Source of the DNA: Amycolatopsis saalfeldensis
GTDB lineage: Bacteria; Actinomycetota; Actinomycetes; Mycobacteriales; Pseudonocardiaceae
Length of the DNA stretch: 64,000 nucleotides
Direction: 5' to 3'
NCBI RefSeq assembly: GCF_900110575.1
Contig: NZ_FOEF01000020.1
Span: forward strand, 146,206 to 210,205
Of this stretch, positions 7,074-15,988 are shown one piece after another (position 1 is the first letter of the stretch; each line of letters begins with the position of its first letter). The translations under genes and the position numbers were made by a program. Under the pieces are notes generated by a model that saw only the letters and a program-made list of their open reading frames with translations, did no database searches and was not told where the DNA came from.

Positions 7074-8798
7074 GTGGCACCATCGGCCGGGCACCTTCGC
7101 CCGGGACGTTATCTCGCTTTCTTCGCCCTGATCGTGATCGTGCTGTACGCGCTGGTGTTCTTCACCGGCGGCGGCAAGCCGGCCCCGAAGCTCGGCATCG
7201 ACCTGCAGGGCGGCACCCGGGTCACGCTCACCGCGCGCACGCCCGACGGCAGCCAGCCCAACCGCGATCAGCTCAACCAGGCCCGCCAGATCATCGAGAC
7301 CCGGGTCAACGGGATCGGGGTGGCCGGCGCCGAGGTCCTGCTGGACGGCAGCAACGTCGTCATCACGGTCCCGGGTGAGCAGGGCGACCAGGCGAAGACC
7401 CTCGGCCAGACCGCGAAGCTCGGCTTCCGCAAGGTGATCACCTCGCAGCCGAACACCCCGGCCGGAGCCACGCCGCCGCCCGCCTCGGGCACCCCCTCGA
7501 CGCCGCCCTCGGGCACGCCGTCCACGCCGCCGTCCTCCTCCGGCAAGCCCTCGGCGCCCCCGGCCAGTGGTGGCGGAGGTGCCGCCGGCGCGCCCGCGCA
7601 GACGCCGAGCACCTCGCCCGCGCCGCCGTCCGGCGGCCAGAAGCAGCAGACCCCGATCGAGCAGGCCCAGGCCGTCCGGCAGAACGCCGACCTGGCCTCG
7701 ACCGACCAGGCCAAGGCGCAGGCCGCGCAGCAGGCGGCGCTGGCCTCCCTGACCTGCGCGGACAACGTCAAGGACCCGCTCGAGGGCAACGACGACTCGA
7801 GCAAGCCGCTGGTCGCCTGCGGGGACAAGAACGCGACGAAGTACGTGCTGGGCCCGGAGTTCCTGCCCGGCACGGACATCTCCACCGCCTCCTCGGGCTA
7901 CGACCAGCAGCGCGGCCAGTGGACCGTCGACATGACGTTCAACTCGGCCGGCGGCAAGATCTGGGGCGACTTCACCTCGGCGAACGTCCAGTCGCAGGCC
8001 GCGTTCGTGCTCGACACGAAGGTGGTTTCGGCGCCGACCATCCAGTCGGCCATCCTCGGCGGCAACACGCAGATCACCGGCCAGTTCACCCAGAGCGACG
8101 CGAAGAACCTGGCCGACATCCTGAAGTACGGCTCGCTGCCGCTGTCGTTCAGCTCCTCGGACGCGACCACGGTGTCGGCCACGCTCGGCCTGGCCTCGCT
8201 GGAGGCCGGCCTGATCGCCGGCGCGATCGGCCTGATCGTGGTGTTCATCTACTGCCTGTTCTACTACCGGCTGCTGGGCATCCTGACGATCTTCTCGCTG
8301 GTGCTGTCCGGGCTGCTGGTGTACGCGGTGCTGGTGCTGCTCGGGCGGTGGATCGGCTACACGCTCGACCTCGCGGGCATCGCCGGCCTGATCATCGCCA
8401 TCGGCATCACGGCCGACTCGTTCGTCATCTACTTCGAACGACTGAAAGACGAGATCCGGGAAGGCCGGACGTTCCGGTCCGCGGTGGGCCGCGGCTGGGT
8501 CCGCGCCCGGCGCACCATCCTGGCGTCCGACGCGGTGAGCTTCCTGGCCGCGGCGATCCTGTACGTGATCGCGGTCGGCGACGTGCAGGGCTTCGCGTTC
8601 ACCCTCGGCATGTCGACGGTGCTCGACCTGGTGGTCGTCTACCTGGTCACGCACCCGCTGGTGTCGCTGTTCTCCACGTCGAAGTCGGCGTTCCTGTCCA
8701 ACCCCCGGCACCTCGGCCTCGGCGCCGTGCAGCAGCTGGGCTCGCAGCGCAAGGCCGCGCGTCCTTCGGTCGGCCGCTCGAACGTGAAGGAGGCCTGA
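7074..8798 (+). CDS. secD: SecD, protein translocase subunit
   Basis: RND-type membrane protein that, with SecF, uses the proton gradient to help release secreted proteins. The 574-residue protein has an N-terminal membrane helix (YLAFFALIVIVLYALVFF), the signature KLGIDLQGGTRVTL, then the large extracytoplasmic P1 region. From about residue 125 this is interrupted by a Pro/Ser/Thr-rich insert, a common actinobacterial feature. The C-terminal membrane bundle carries GLIIAIGITADSFVIYFERL with the conserved Asp. The GTG start follows GAGGAGACC. The secF start lies one base after its stop. Confidence 0.94.
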   Translation: MAPSAGHLRPGRYLAFFALIVIVLYALVFFTGGGKPAPKLGIDLQGGTRVTLTARTPDGSQPNRDQLNQARQIIETRVNGIGVAGAEVLLDGSNVVITVPGEQGDQAKTLGQTAKLGFRKVITSQPNTPAGATPPPASGTPSTPPSGTPSTPPSSSGKPSAPPASGGGGAAGAPAQTPSTSPAPPSGGQKQQTPIEQAQAVRQNADLASTDQAKAQAAQQAALASLTCADNVKDPLEGNDDSSKPLVACGDKNATKYVLGPEFLPGTDISTASSGYDQQRGQWTVDMTFNSAGGKIWGDFTSANVQSQAAFVLDTKVVSAPTIQSAILGGNTQITGQFTQSDAKNLADILKYGSLPLSFSSSDATTVSATLGLASLEAGLIAGAIGLIVVFIYCLFYYRLLGILTIFSLVLSGLLVYAVLVLLGRWIGYTLDLAGIAGLIIAIGITADSFVIYFERLKDEIREGRTFRSAVGRGWVRARRTILASDAVSFLAAAILYVIAVGDVQGFAFTLGMSTVLDLVVVYLVTHPLVSLFSTSKSAFLSNPRHLGLGAVQQLGSQRKAARPSVGRSNVKEA

Positions 8799-8799
8799 C

Positions 8800-10083
8800 G
8801 TGGGCGAGGAAGACCAGGGCAAGGCCCCCGAAAGCACCGAAGCCACGGGCACCGACGCCACGGGCACGGAAACCACGGCGGTCAAGGGCGGCAAGGCCAA
8901 GAAGGAGAGCGTGTTCCACCGGCTCTACGTCGGCACGGGCGCGTTCGACATCATCGGCGTGCGCAAGCGCTGGTACATCTTCTTCGCCGCGCTGGTGCTG
9001 GTGTGCATCGGCTCGATGGTGTTCCGGGGGTTCACCTGGGGCATCGAGTTCGACGGTGGCACGCAGATCCAGATGCCGTCCCACGGCGCCCACGGCGAGG
9101 CCACCACCCAGCAGGTCGTCGGCTCGTTCTCCAAGGCGCTCGGCGAGCAGCCGGCGGAGACGCAGAAGGTCGGCACGGGCAACGCTTCGACCATCCAGAT
9201 CCGCTCGGAGACACTCGACGCGGCCAAGGTCGCGAAGGTGAAGCAGCAGCTGTTCACCGACTTCGCGCCGATCGGCAGCAACGGGCAGGCGAGCGAGGCG
9301 TCGATCAGCGACAGCGCGGTGAGCGCGTCCTGGGGCGGGGAGATCTCCCGGCAGGCCATCATCGCGCTGCTGGTGTTCCTGGTGGCCGTGGTCATCTTCC
9401 TGGCGATCTACTTCGACACCAGGATGGCGCTGGCCGCTCTGGTCTCACTGCTGCACGACATCGTGGTCACCGCGGGCGTGTACTCGCTGGCGGGCTTCGA
9501 GGTCACCCCGGCGACGGTGATCGGCCTGCTCACCATCCTCGGCTTCTCGCTGTACGACACGGTGGTGGTGTTCGACAAGGTTCGCGAGAACACCCGCGGC
9601 CTGCTCGGCCTCACCCGCCGCACGTACGCGGAGGCGGCGAACCTGGCGCTGAACCAGACCCTGATGCGGTCGTTCAACACCGCGTTCATCGCGCTGCTGC
9701 CGATCCTGGGCCTGCTGATCGTCGGCTACATCCTGCTCGGCTCCGGCACGCTGCAGGACCTGGCGCTGGTGCAGCTGACCGGCACCCTGGTCGGCGTGCT
9801 GTCCTCGGTCGCGCTGGCGACGCCGCTGCTGGTCGACTTCAAGATGCGAGACCCGCAGTACCGGCAGCAGGCCGAGCGGGTCCGCGCCCGCCGGGCCAGC
9901 CAGGAGAAGAAGGCGGCCGCGCGTGCGGCCGGCGGCGACGACTTCGACGCGGGCGACGACGAAGCGCTGGAGGCCGAACTCCGCAAGGAGAAGGCATACG
10001 CGGCGGCGGCCAGCGTTTCGGCGCGCACGCCGAAGTCGAAGCCCCGTCGCAGCGGCGTGTCCTCGGCGAAGCGGAAGCGCTGA
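8800..10083 (+). CDS. secF: SecF, protein translocase subunit
   Basis: Partner of SecD in the SecDF complex. The 427-residue protein has a charged N-terminal tail of ~40 residues, a first membrane helix (WYIFFAALVLVCIGSMVF), the conserved GIEFDGGTQIQ, an extracytoplasmic loop, and a five-helix bundle with VIGLLTILGFSLYDTVVVFD and TLMRSFNTAFIALLPI. The long basic C-terminal tail ends SSAKRKR. The GTG start is nearly fused to the secD stop, implying coupled translation; apt begins 5 bases downstream. Confidence 0.94.
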   Translation: MGEEDQGKAPESTEATGTDATGTETTAVKGGKAKKESVFHRLYVGTGAFDIIGVRKRWYIFFAALVLVCIGSMVFRGFTWGIEFDGGTQIQMPSHGAHGEATTQQVVGSFSKALGEQPAETQKVGTGNASTIQIRSETLDAAKVAKVKQQLFTDFAPIGSNGQASEASISDSAVSASWGGEISRQAIIALLVFLVAVVIFLAIYFDTRMALAALVSLLHDIVVTAGVYSLAGFEVTPATVIGLLTILGFSLYDTVVVFDKVRENTRGLLGLTRRTYAEAANLALNQTLMRSFNTAFIALLPILGLLIVGYILLGSGTLQDLALVQLTGTLVGVLSSVALATPLLVDFKMRDPQYRQQAERVRARRASQEKKAAARAAGGDDFDAGDDEALEAELRKEKAYAAAASVSARTPKSKPRRSGVSSAKRKR

Positions 10084-10088
10084 GCCGC

Positions 10089-10607
10089 ATGGATCTGGAC
10101 AAGGCCCTCGGCCTGATCGCCGAGGTGCCGGACTTTCCCGAGCCCGGCGTGCTGTTCCGCGACCTGAGCCCGCTCTTCGCGGACGCCGCCGGGTTCGCCG
10201 CGGTGACCGACGCGCTGGCCGGCACCCTCGACCCCGGGGTCGAGCTGCTGGCCGGCGTCGAGGCTCGCGGGTTCTTGCTCGCCGCGGCCGTCGGGTACGC
10301 CCGCGGCCTGGGCGTGGTGCTCGTGCGCAAGCCCGGCAAGCTGCCGTCGGTGGCCGGCCGGGTCGACTACGCGCTGGAGTACGGCACCGCGAGCGTGGAG
10401 CTGCCCGCCGGCATCGTCCGGCCCGGCCAGCGGGTCGCCGTGCTCGATGACGTGCTCGCCACCGGCGGGACCGTCGCGGCCACCGGCAAGCTGCTGGAGG
10501 ACGCGGGCGCCGAGGTCACGGGCGTTTCCGTGGTGCTCGAACTCGCCGGGCTCGGCGGCCGGGCTGTGCTCGGCGGACGATCGGTGCACTCGCTCCGGAC
10601 CTGCTGA
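10089..10607 (+). CDS. apt: Adenine phosphoribosyltransferase
   Basis: Salvages adenine plus PRPP to AMP. The 172-residue protein is of normal length and has the adenine-side motif FPEPGVLFRDLSPLFAD near the start, GVEARGFLLAAAVGYA, and the PRPP-binding loop VAVLDDVLATGGTVAA in the C-terminal half. It lies 5 bases after secF and 114 before rel. The secDF–apt–rel order is conserved in actinobacteria; apt and rel both touch purine nucleotide pools. Confidence 0.94.
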   Translation: MDLDKALGLIAEVPDFPEPGVLFRDLSPLFADAAGFAAVTDALAGTLDPGVELLAGVEARGFLLAAAVGYARGLGVVLVRKPGKLPSVAGRVDYALEYGTASVELPAGIVRPGQRVAVLDDVLATGGTVAATGKLLEDAGAEVTGVSVVLELAGLGGRAVLGGRSVHSLRTC

Positions 10608-10721
10608 CCCGCGCCCGGCCGGGAGGCCCGGAGACCCTCCGAATGGGCGTGGGCGGAGAGGCCGGGCGGCCCAGCGGTTACCCTGGGGGTTCGAAGGCCG
10701 CACGAGCAGCAGGAGGTGCGG

Positions 10722-13082
10722 GTGAGCCAGGAGCTCGACGCAGCGTCGCCCGCCAAGGACGCCGCCGGAGGGCGGGGTGCGCAGGCCGTGCTACCGCCCA
10801 AGCCCAACGGCGCGGCGCCCACCCCGTCGGCGACACGCCGCGTCCGGGCCCGGCTGGCGCGCCGCATCACCGCCCAGCGCGCCGCCCCGGTCAAGCAGGT
10901 CCTCGAGCCGCTGGCCGTCATCCACCGCGAGCTGCACCCGAACGCGGACCTGGCGCTGCTGCAGCGCGCCTACGACGTCGCCGAGGAGCTGCACCGCGAG
11001 CAGCGGCGCAAGTCGGGCGACCCGTACATCACGCACCCGCTCGCCGTCGCCACGATCCTGGCCGAGCTGGGCATGGACACCACCACGCTGGTCGCCGCGC
11101 TGCTGCACGACACCGTGGAGGACACCGGCTACTCGCTCGACGAGCTGAAGGCCGACTTCGGCGACAAGGTCGGCGAGCTGGTCGACGGCGTGACCAAGCT
11201 GGACAAGGTCAAGCTCGGCACCTCGGCCGAGGCGGAGACCATCCGCAAGATGGTCATCGCGATGGCGAAGGACCCGCGGGTGCTGGTCATCAAGCTGGCC
11301 GACCGGCTGCACAACATGCGCACCATGCGGTTCCTGCCGCCGGAGAAGCAGGCCCGCAAGGCGCGCGAGACGCTCGAGGTGCTCGCCCCGCTGGCGCACC
11401 GGCTGGGCATGGCCACGGTCAAGTGGGAGCTGGAGGACCTCGCGTTCGCCATCCTGCAGCCGAAGAAGTACGACGAGATCGTGCGGCTGGTCGCCGACCG
11501 CGCGCCGTCGCGCGACACCTACCTGCGCTCGGTGATCACGGACCTGACCAGCAACCTGGTGTCCTCGCGGATCACCGCGAAGGTCGAGGGCCGGCCGAAG
11601 CACTACTACTCCATCCACCAGAAGATGATCGTCCGCGGCCGCGACCTCGACGACATCCACGACCTGGTCGGCGTGCGGATCCTGGTGGAGGACGTGCGCG
11701 ACTGCTACGCGGCCATGGGCGTGGTGCACGCGCTCTGGCAGCCGGTGCCCGGCCGGTTCAAGGACTACATCGCGCAGCCGCGGTTCGGCGTCTACCAGTC
11801 GTTGCACACCACCGTGATCGGGCCGGACGGCAAGCCGCTGGAAGTGCAGATCCGCACCTACGAGATGCACCGCACGGCCGAGTACGGCATCGCCGCGCAC
11901 TGGCGGTACAAGGAAACCAAGGGCACCCACGGCGGCAACGGGGCCGGCAACTCGGTCGACGTCGACGAGATCGCCTGGATGCGCCAGCTGCTCGACTGGC
12001 AGCGGGAGGCGGCCGACCCGGGCGACTTCCTCGAGTCGCTGCGCTACGAGCTGGCCGCGCGCGAGATCTTCGTGTTCACGCCGAAGGGCGACGTGATCAC
12101 GCTGCCCGCCGAGTCGACGCCGGTCGACTTCGCCTACGCCGTGCACACCGAGGTGGGGCACCGCTGCATCGGCGCCCGCGTGAACGGGCGCCTGGTCGCG
12201 CTCGAGCGGAAGCTGGAGAACGGCGAAGTCGTCGAGATCTTCACCTCCAAGGCCGAAAGCGCCGGGCCGAGCCGCGACTGGCTGCAGTTCACCGGCTCGC
12301 CGAAGGCGCGCGCGAAGATCCGCCAGTGGTTCGCCAAGGAGCGCCGCGACGAGGCGATCGACGCGGGCAAGGAGGCGATCACCAAGGAGGTCCGCAAGGT
12401 CGGGCTGCCGATCCAGCGGCTCGTCTCCGCGGAGTCCATGGGCTCGGTCGCCACGGAGCTGCGCCACGCCGACATCTCCTCGCTGTACGCGGCCGTGGGG
12501 GAGGGCCACACCAGCGCCAAGCACGTGGTGCAGCGGCTGGTGGCGCTGCTCGGCGGCGTCGACGAGGCGGAGGAGGAGCTGGCCGAGCGGGCCACGCCGT
12601 CCACCGTCACCCGGCGCCGCGGGTCCAACGACGTCGGCGTGGTGGTCAAGGGCGCCGGCGACATCTGGGCGAAGCTGGCGCGCTGCTGCACCCCGGTGCC
12701 GGGCGACGAGATCCTCGGCTTCGTCACGCGCGGCGGCGGCGTCAGCGTGCACCGCACGGACTGCACGAACGCCGACGACCTGCGCGCCCAGCCGGAGCGC
12801 CTGGTCGAGGTCGAGTGGGCGCCGTCCGCGTCTTCGGTCTTCCTGGTCGCGATCCAGGTCGAGGCCCTCGACCGGCACCGCCTGCTCTCGGACGTGACGA
12901 AGGTGCTGGCCGACGAGAAGGTCAACATCCTCTCCGCGTCGGTCACCACCTCACGCGACCGCGTGGCGGTCAGCCGCTTCTCGTTCGAAATGGGCGATCC
13001 CAAGCACCTCGGCCACGTGCTGAAGGTGGTCCGCGGCGTGGAAGGCGTGTACGACGTGTACCGGGTGACTTCGGCTTCCTAG
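10722..13082 (+). CDS. rel: Bifunctional (p)ppGpp synthetase/hydrolase Rel
   Basis: Stringent-response enzyme that makes and degrades (p)ppGpp according to amino-acid supply. Domains in order in the 786-residue protein: an HD hydrolase domain with THPLAVATI and ALLHDTVEDT; the synthetase domain with SIHQKM, the RFKD (RXKD type) motif and YQSLHTTV; a TGS domain (EIFVFTPKGDVITLP); a conserved-cysteine stretch (KLARCCTPVPGDEI); and a C-terminal ACT domain. Intact HD and RXKD motifs support both activities. The GTG at 10722 has AGGAGG five bases upstream. TACCCT at 10679 is a plausible -10 element with a ~30-nt leader. Confidence 0.96.
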   Translation: MSQELDAASPAKDAAGGRGAQAVLPPKPNGAAPTPSATRRVRARLARRITAQRAAPVKQVLEPLAVIHRELHPNADLALLQRAYDVAEELHREQRRKSGDPYITHPLAVATILAELGMDTTTLVAALLHDTVEDTGYSLDELKADFGDKVGELVDGVTKLDKVKLGTSAEAETIRKMVIAMAKDPRVLVIKLADRLHNMRTMRFLPPEKQARKARETLEVLAPLAHRLGMATVKWELEDLAFAILQPKKYDEIVRLVADRAPSRDTYLRSVITDLTSNLVSSRITAKVEGRPKHYYSIHQKMIVRGRDLDDIHDLVGVRILVEDVRDCYAAMGVVHALWQPVPGRFKDYIAQPRFGVYQSLHTTVIGPDGKPLEVQIRTYEMHRTAEYGIAAHWRYKETKGTHGGNGAGNSVDVDEIAWMRQLLDWQREAADPGDFLESLRYELAAREIFVFTPKGDVITLPAESTPVDFAYAVHTEVGHRCIGARVNGRLVALERKLENGEVVEIFTSKAESAGPSRDWLQFTGSPKARAKIRQWFAKERRDEAIDAGKEAITKEVRKVGLPIQRLVSAESMGSVATELRHADISSLYAAVGEGHTSAKHVVQRLVALLGGVDEAEEELAERATPSTVTRRRGSNDVGVVVKGAGDIWAKLARCCTPVPGDEILGFVTRGGGVSVHRTDCTNADDLRAQPERLVEVEWAPSASSVFLVAIQVEALDRHRLLSDVTKVLADEKVNILSASVTTSRDRVAVSRFSFEMGDPKHLGHVLKVVRGVEGVYDVYRVTSAS

Positions 13083-13089
13083 GCGTTGT

Positions 13090-13498
13090 TTCACCGTGAC
13101 GCCCGAACCACCTTCCTGGGCAGGTTGCCGATCGTCCAGGGCCACCAGGCCGGAAGCACACATCGCCGCCGCGATGCGTGAAGACCTGGCTGGACCGCTA
13201 CGCCGCCGAGGGCGAGTCCGGTCTTCGTGACCGATCCTCAGCGTGAACGCCGCGGCCCGGCCTGGCTCGGCTGTGAACTGGGCGTCCCGACACCGACGGT
13301 GCGCGGGTACTGTCCCGCCACCAGATCCCGCGGCCGGCCTCACCCGGGCGATCACCTACTTCGCCGCCCCACTGCCTCTGGCAGAACGGCAAAGTCGAAC
13401 GTCTCAACCGCACGCCGCAGACCGAATGGAACTACCGCCAGACCTTCGCCAGCAACACCGAACGCACAGCAGCCCTCGCACCCCGATGGCCAATACAC
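13090..13498 (+). pseudogene. Decayed IS481-family transposase
   Basis: Several pieces of one IS481-type transposase lie in order but in different frames. FHRDARTTFLGRLPIVQ comes first, then AHIAAAM, then KTWLDRYAAEGESGLRDRSS (the N-terminal helix-turn-helix region). ERRGPAWLGCELGVPTPTV follows, and finally GKVERLNRT...TEWNYRQTFASNTERTAALAP from the C-terminal end of the integrase core. Frameshifts, stops and loss of most of the DDE core make it inactive. I see no clear terminal repeats. It marks an old insertion right after rel, and its end abuts the next gene's stop. Confidence 0.85.
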
Positions 13499-14338
13499 CT
13501 AGGCGAGGAACTCCAGCAGCGCCTCGGTGGTCTCGGCCGGGCGTTCCATCGGCGGCAGGTGCCCGGTGTCCGGCAGGTCGAGCCGCCGGGCGCCGGGGAT
13601 GGTCGTGGTGAACAGGTCCGCGAGGGCGAGCAGCCCGGAGGCGTCGGCCAGTCCGATGAGGACCAGGGCCGGCGCCGTGATCCCGGCGAGGCGGTGCCGG
13701 GTGTCCGGGACGTCCTCGGTCCATTTCGGACCGTTCCACATCCGGTGGTACACCACCGCGCACATTTCCTTGGCCGCCAGCCACGTCTGCTCGTCCAGCA
13801 CGTCGGGCGTCCGATGTGGACCGACGACGAAGTAGCGCGCGTTGGCCTCCGCGGCGGCGGCGACGTCGGCCTCGTCGACGCGCTCCGCCGTGTGTGCCCG
13901 GTACTGCTCCAACCGGTCAAGCGGGACCGCGGCCTGAAGTGCTGCCTGCATCCCGGCGGCCATGTCCGCCGGCCACTCGTGCCCGGACAGGCCGGCGCCG
14001 ACGAGCGCGATCCGGCGGACGCGCGAGGGCGCGGCCAGCGCGGCGTCCAGGGAGTACGCGCCGCCCATCGACGAGCCGACCAGCGCCGCTTCCTCCACGC
14101 CGAGGGCGTCCATCACCGCGAGCAGGTCGCGGTGGTGCGAAACGGTTCCCTCGGGGTCGTCGGATTCGCCGTGGCCGCGCCGGTCGTAGCGGATCACGCG
14201 ATGGGACTCGGCCAGCGCGGTGAACTGGTGGTCCCACATCCGCCGGTCCGCGAGTCCGGCGTGCAGCAGCACGACCGCGGGCCCCTCGCCGGCTTCGTCG
14301 TAGCCGAACCGGGCTCCGTTTGCTTCGATCATCCCCAT
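13499..14338 (-). CDS. Alpha/beta hydrolase
   Basis: Cytosolic alpha/beta-fold hydrolase of 279 residues, substrate unknown. The oxyanion segment is LLHAGLADRRMWDHQ, the nucleophile elbow is LVGSSMGGAYSL (Ser about residue 96 in G-S-S-M-G), and the catalytic His lies in LPDTGHLPPMERP near the C-terminus; the Asp is probably in LIGLADASG. The start at 14338 is supported by TAGCGT eight bases upstream, giving a leaderless transcript. It is divergent from the crotonase-fold gene and part of the block between rel and the cyclophilin gene. Confidence 0.85.
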   Translation of the reverse strand: MGMIEANGARFGYDEAGEGPAVVLLHAGLADRRMWDHQFTALAESHRVIRYDRRGHGESDDPEGTVSHHRDLLAVMDALGVEEAALVGSSMGGAYSLDAALAAPSRVRRIALVGAGLSGHEWPADMAAGMQAALQAAVPLDRLEQYRAHTAERVDEADVAAAAEANARYFVVGPHRTPDVLDEQTWLAAKEMCAVVYHRMWNGPKWTEDVPDTRHRLAGITAPALVLIGLADASGLLALADLFTTTIPGARRLDLPDTGHLPPMERPAETTEALLEFLA

Positions 14339-14346
14339 GCCGGCCG

Positions 14347-14352
14347 ACGCTA
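14347..14352 (-). promoter_or_regulatory. -10 element of a leaderless promoter (hydrolase)
   Basis: TAGCGT on the minus strand ends 8 bases before the ATG at 14338, the spacing expected when transcription begins at the start codon. Confidence 0.55.
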
Positions 14353-14401
14353 GCCCCGACGGCCGCGTCACAGCCAGGGGTTTCGCGCAGGGCGATCCGG
14401 T

Positions 14402-14407
14402 TAGGGT
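14402..14407 (+). promoter_or_regulatory. -10 element of a leaderless promoter (crotonase-fold gene)
   Basis: TAGGGT is followed by exactly 7 bases and then the ATG at 14415. No ribosome-binding site is present, consistent with leaderless translation. Confidence 0.6.
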
Positions 14408-14414
14408 GCTGGGC

Positions 14415-15194
14415 ATGACCGACGGATTCGAGTTCACCCGCGACGGCGAGATCGCCCGGCTGACGTTCACCCGGCCGGAGAAGATGAACGCCATCACCTA
14501 CGGCATGTGGTCGGCGATCCCGGACGTCGTGGCGCGGGTCGAGCAGGACCCGGCGCTCAAGGTCCTGGTGCTCGACGGCGCGGGCAAGCACTTCTCGGCG
14601 GGCGCGGACATCAGCGAGTTCCGCGAGCTGCGTTCGACTGCCGAGGGCGCGGCGACCTACGACAAGGCGGTGGACGGCGCGGTGAGCGCGCTGACCGCGA
14701 TGCGCAAGCCGTCGGTGGCGATGATCCAGGGCAACTGCATCGGCGGCGGCTGCCAGGTTTCGGTGGCGTGCGACTTCCGGTTCGCCGCGGCCGGCGCGCG
14801 GTTCGGCATCACACCGGCGAAGCTCGGCATCGTCTACCACTTCGATTCGACGCGGCAGCTGGTCTCGCTCGTCGGGCCGGCCGATGCCAAGTACTTCCTG
14901 CTCTCGGGCGAGCTGGTCGGCGCGGTGCGGGCGCGGGAGATCGGCTTGGTCAACGACGTCTTCGAGGCCGAGGAGCTGGCCGGCGCGACCGCCGCGTTCG
15001 TCGCGACGCTGTGCGCGCGCTCGCAGGCCTCGGTCCGCGGGATGAACCGGATCATCGAGAAGATCGTGGCGGGCCAGGAAAGCACTGACGCCGAGGTCGA
15101 GGACATCCGGCTCGCCGCGTTGCACGGCGAGGACTACGCGGAGGGCGTCGACGCCTTCCTCAACCGCCGGCCGCCGAAGTTCACCTACCGCTGA
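14415..15194 (+). CDS. Crotonase-fold (enoyl-CoA hydratase/isomerase) protein lacking both catalytic Glu
   Basis: The 259-residue product has the crotonase layout: the oxyanion-hole segments GAGKHFSAGADISEF and GNCIGGGCQVSVACDFRFAA, and a C-terminal helical region. Compared with classical enoyl-CoA hydratase, the first catalytic Glu (GGGCE in rat) is Gln114, and the second (FGQPE) falls at Pro134/Ala135. Ordinary hydration of enoyl-CoA is therefore unlikely; other crotonase chemistry such as isomerisation, thioester hydrolysis or decarboxylation is possible. The substrate is unknown. Confidence 0.85.
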   Translation: MTDGFEFTRDGEIARLTFTRPEKMNAITYGMWSAIPDVVARVEQDPALKVLVLDGAGKHFSAGADISEFRELRSTAEGAATYDKAVDGAVSALTAMRKPSVAMIQGNCIGGGCQVSVACDFRFAAAGARFGITPAKLGIVYHFDSTRQLVSLVGPADAKYFLLSGELVGAVRAREIGLVNDVFEAEELAGATAAFVATLCARSQASVRGMNRIIEKIVAGQESTDAEVEDIRLAALHGEDYAEGVDAFLNRRPPKFTYR

Positions 15195-15201
15195 CGGCCG
15201 C

Positions 15202-15987
15202 TCAGATTTCGTCCCAGGCGGTGCTTTCGTAGGCCTCGCGCAGCAGGCGGGCGGCGGCGGGGTCCGAGCGCAGCGGCACTCCGTCCACTGAGGCCACGGG
15301 GCGCCCGATCGTCTCGGAATTGGTCAGGAACACGGCGTCGAACCCGGGCAGCTCACCCGGGTACACCGGGCGGACCTCCTGCGGGACGCCCGCCGCGCGC
15401 AGCTGCCGCTCCAGCACCAGGTACGTGATGCCCGGCAGCACCGCCGCCTCGGGCCACACCACCGTGCCGCCGGAGAGGAAGCCGACGTTCCAGATCGAGG
15501 CCTCGCTGACGCGTCCGGCGTCGTCGATGAACAATGCGTCTTCGTATCCTGCGAGGCGCGCCTGCCGGGAGTGGTGGATCAGGCCGAACGTGCCGAGGTG
15601 CTTCACCTGCGGCAGATCCCGTTGGTAGCGCACGGACTTGAGCCGGATCGGGTCGGTCACCGGCTCGTGCGGCGGCCCGGTCCGGATCAGGATCTCCGGC
15701 GCCATCACCGGTTCGTCGCTGCTGACGCGGGAGAAGACCACCACCCGCGCCGACAGCGCGTCGTGCCCGGCGATCGCGTGGCGCAGATGCGCACGGACCA
15801 GGCCGGTGTCCAGCTCGCTGCCGAACAACAGCCGCGTGCTCGCTTCCAGCCGGCTCAGGTGGAAGCCGAGACCGCACACCCGCCCGGCGCGGACCTGCAT
15901 CGCGGTGAAGTGGCCGTAGCCACCCATCGCGGACGCGAGGCCCGGCACGCCGGGCGGGGCGCCGTTCAGCTCGAGCGGGAAATCCAC
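15202..15987 (-). CDS. Class IV aminotransferase (PLP, IlvE/PabC fold)
   Basis: A 261-residue PLP enzyme of the branched-chain aminotransferase / aminodeoxychorismate lyase fold. The Schiff-base lysine is Lys129 in QVKHLGTFG. The cofactor-binding Glu is in GRVSEASIWNVGF, followed by VLPGITYLVLE and VFLTNSETIGRPV. The shape and length are nearer PabC/D-amino-acid transaminases than IlvE, but the substrate cannot be assigned. The GTG start begins one base after the cyclophilin stop on the same strand, so it is probably the second gene of that operon. Confidence 0.85.
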   Translation of the reverse strand: MDFPLELNGAPPGVPGLASAMGGYGHFTAMQVRAGRVCGLGFHLSRLEASTRLLFGSELDTGLVRAHLRHAIAGHDALSARVVVFSRVSSDEPVMAPEILIRTGPPHEPVTDPIRLKSVRYQRDLPQVKHLGTFGLIHHSRQARLAGYEDALFIDDAGRVSEASIWNVGFLSGGTVVWPEAAVLPGITYLVLERQLRAAGVPQEVRPVYPGELPGFDAVFLTNSETIGRPVASVDGVPLRSDPAAARLLREAYESTAWDEI

Positions 15988-15988
15988 C

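Noticed and set aside
10643..13099. An 818-codon + frame overlapping rel
   Set aside because: Arg/Pro/Gly-rich translation from the wrong frame of rel; no domain is visible.
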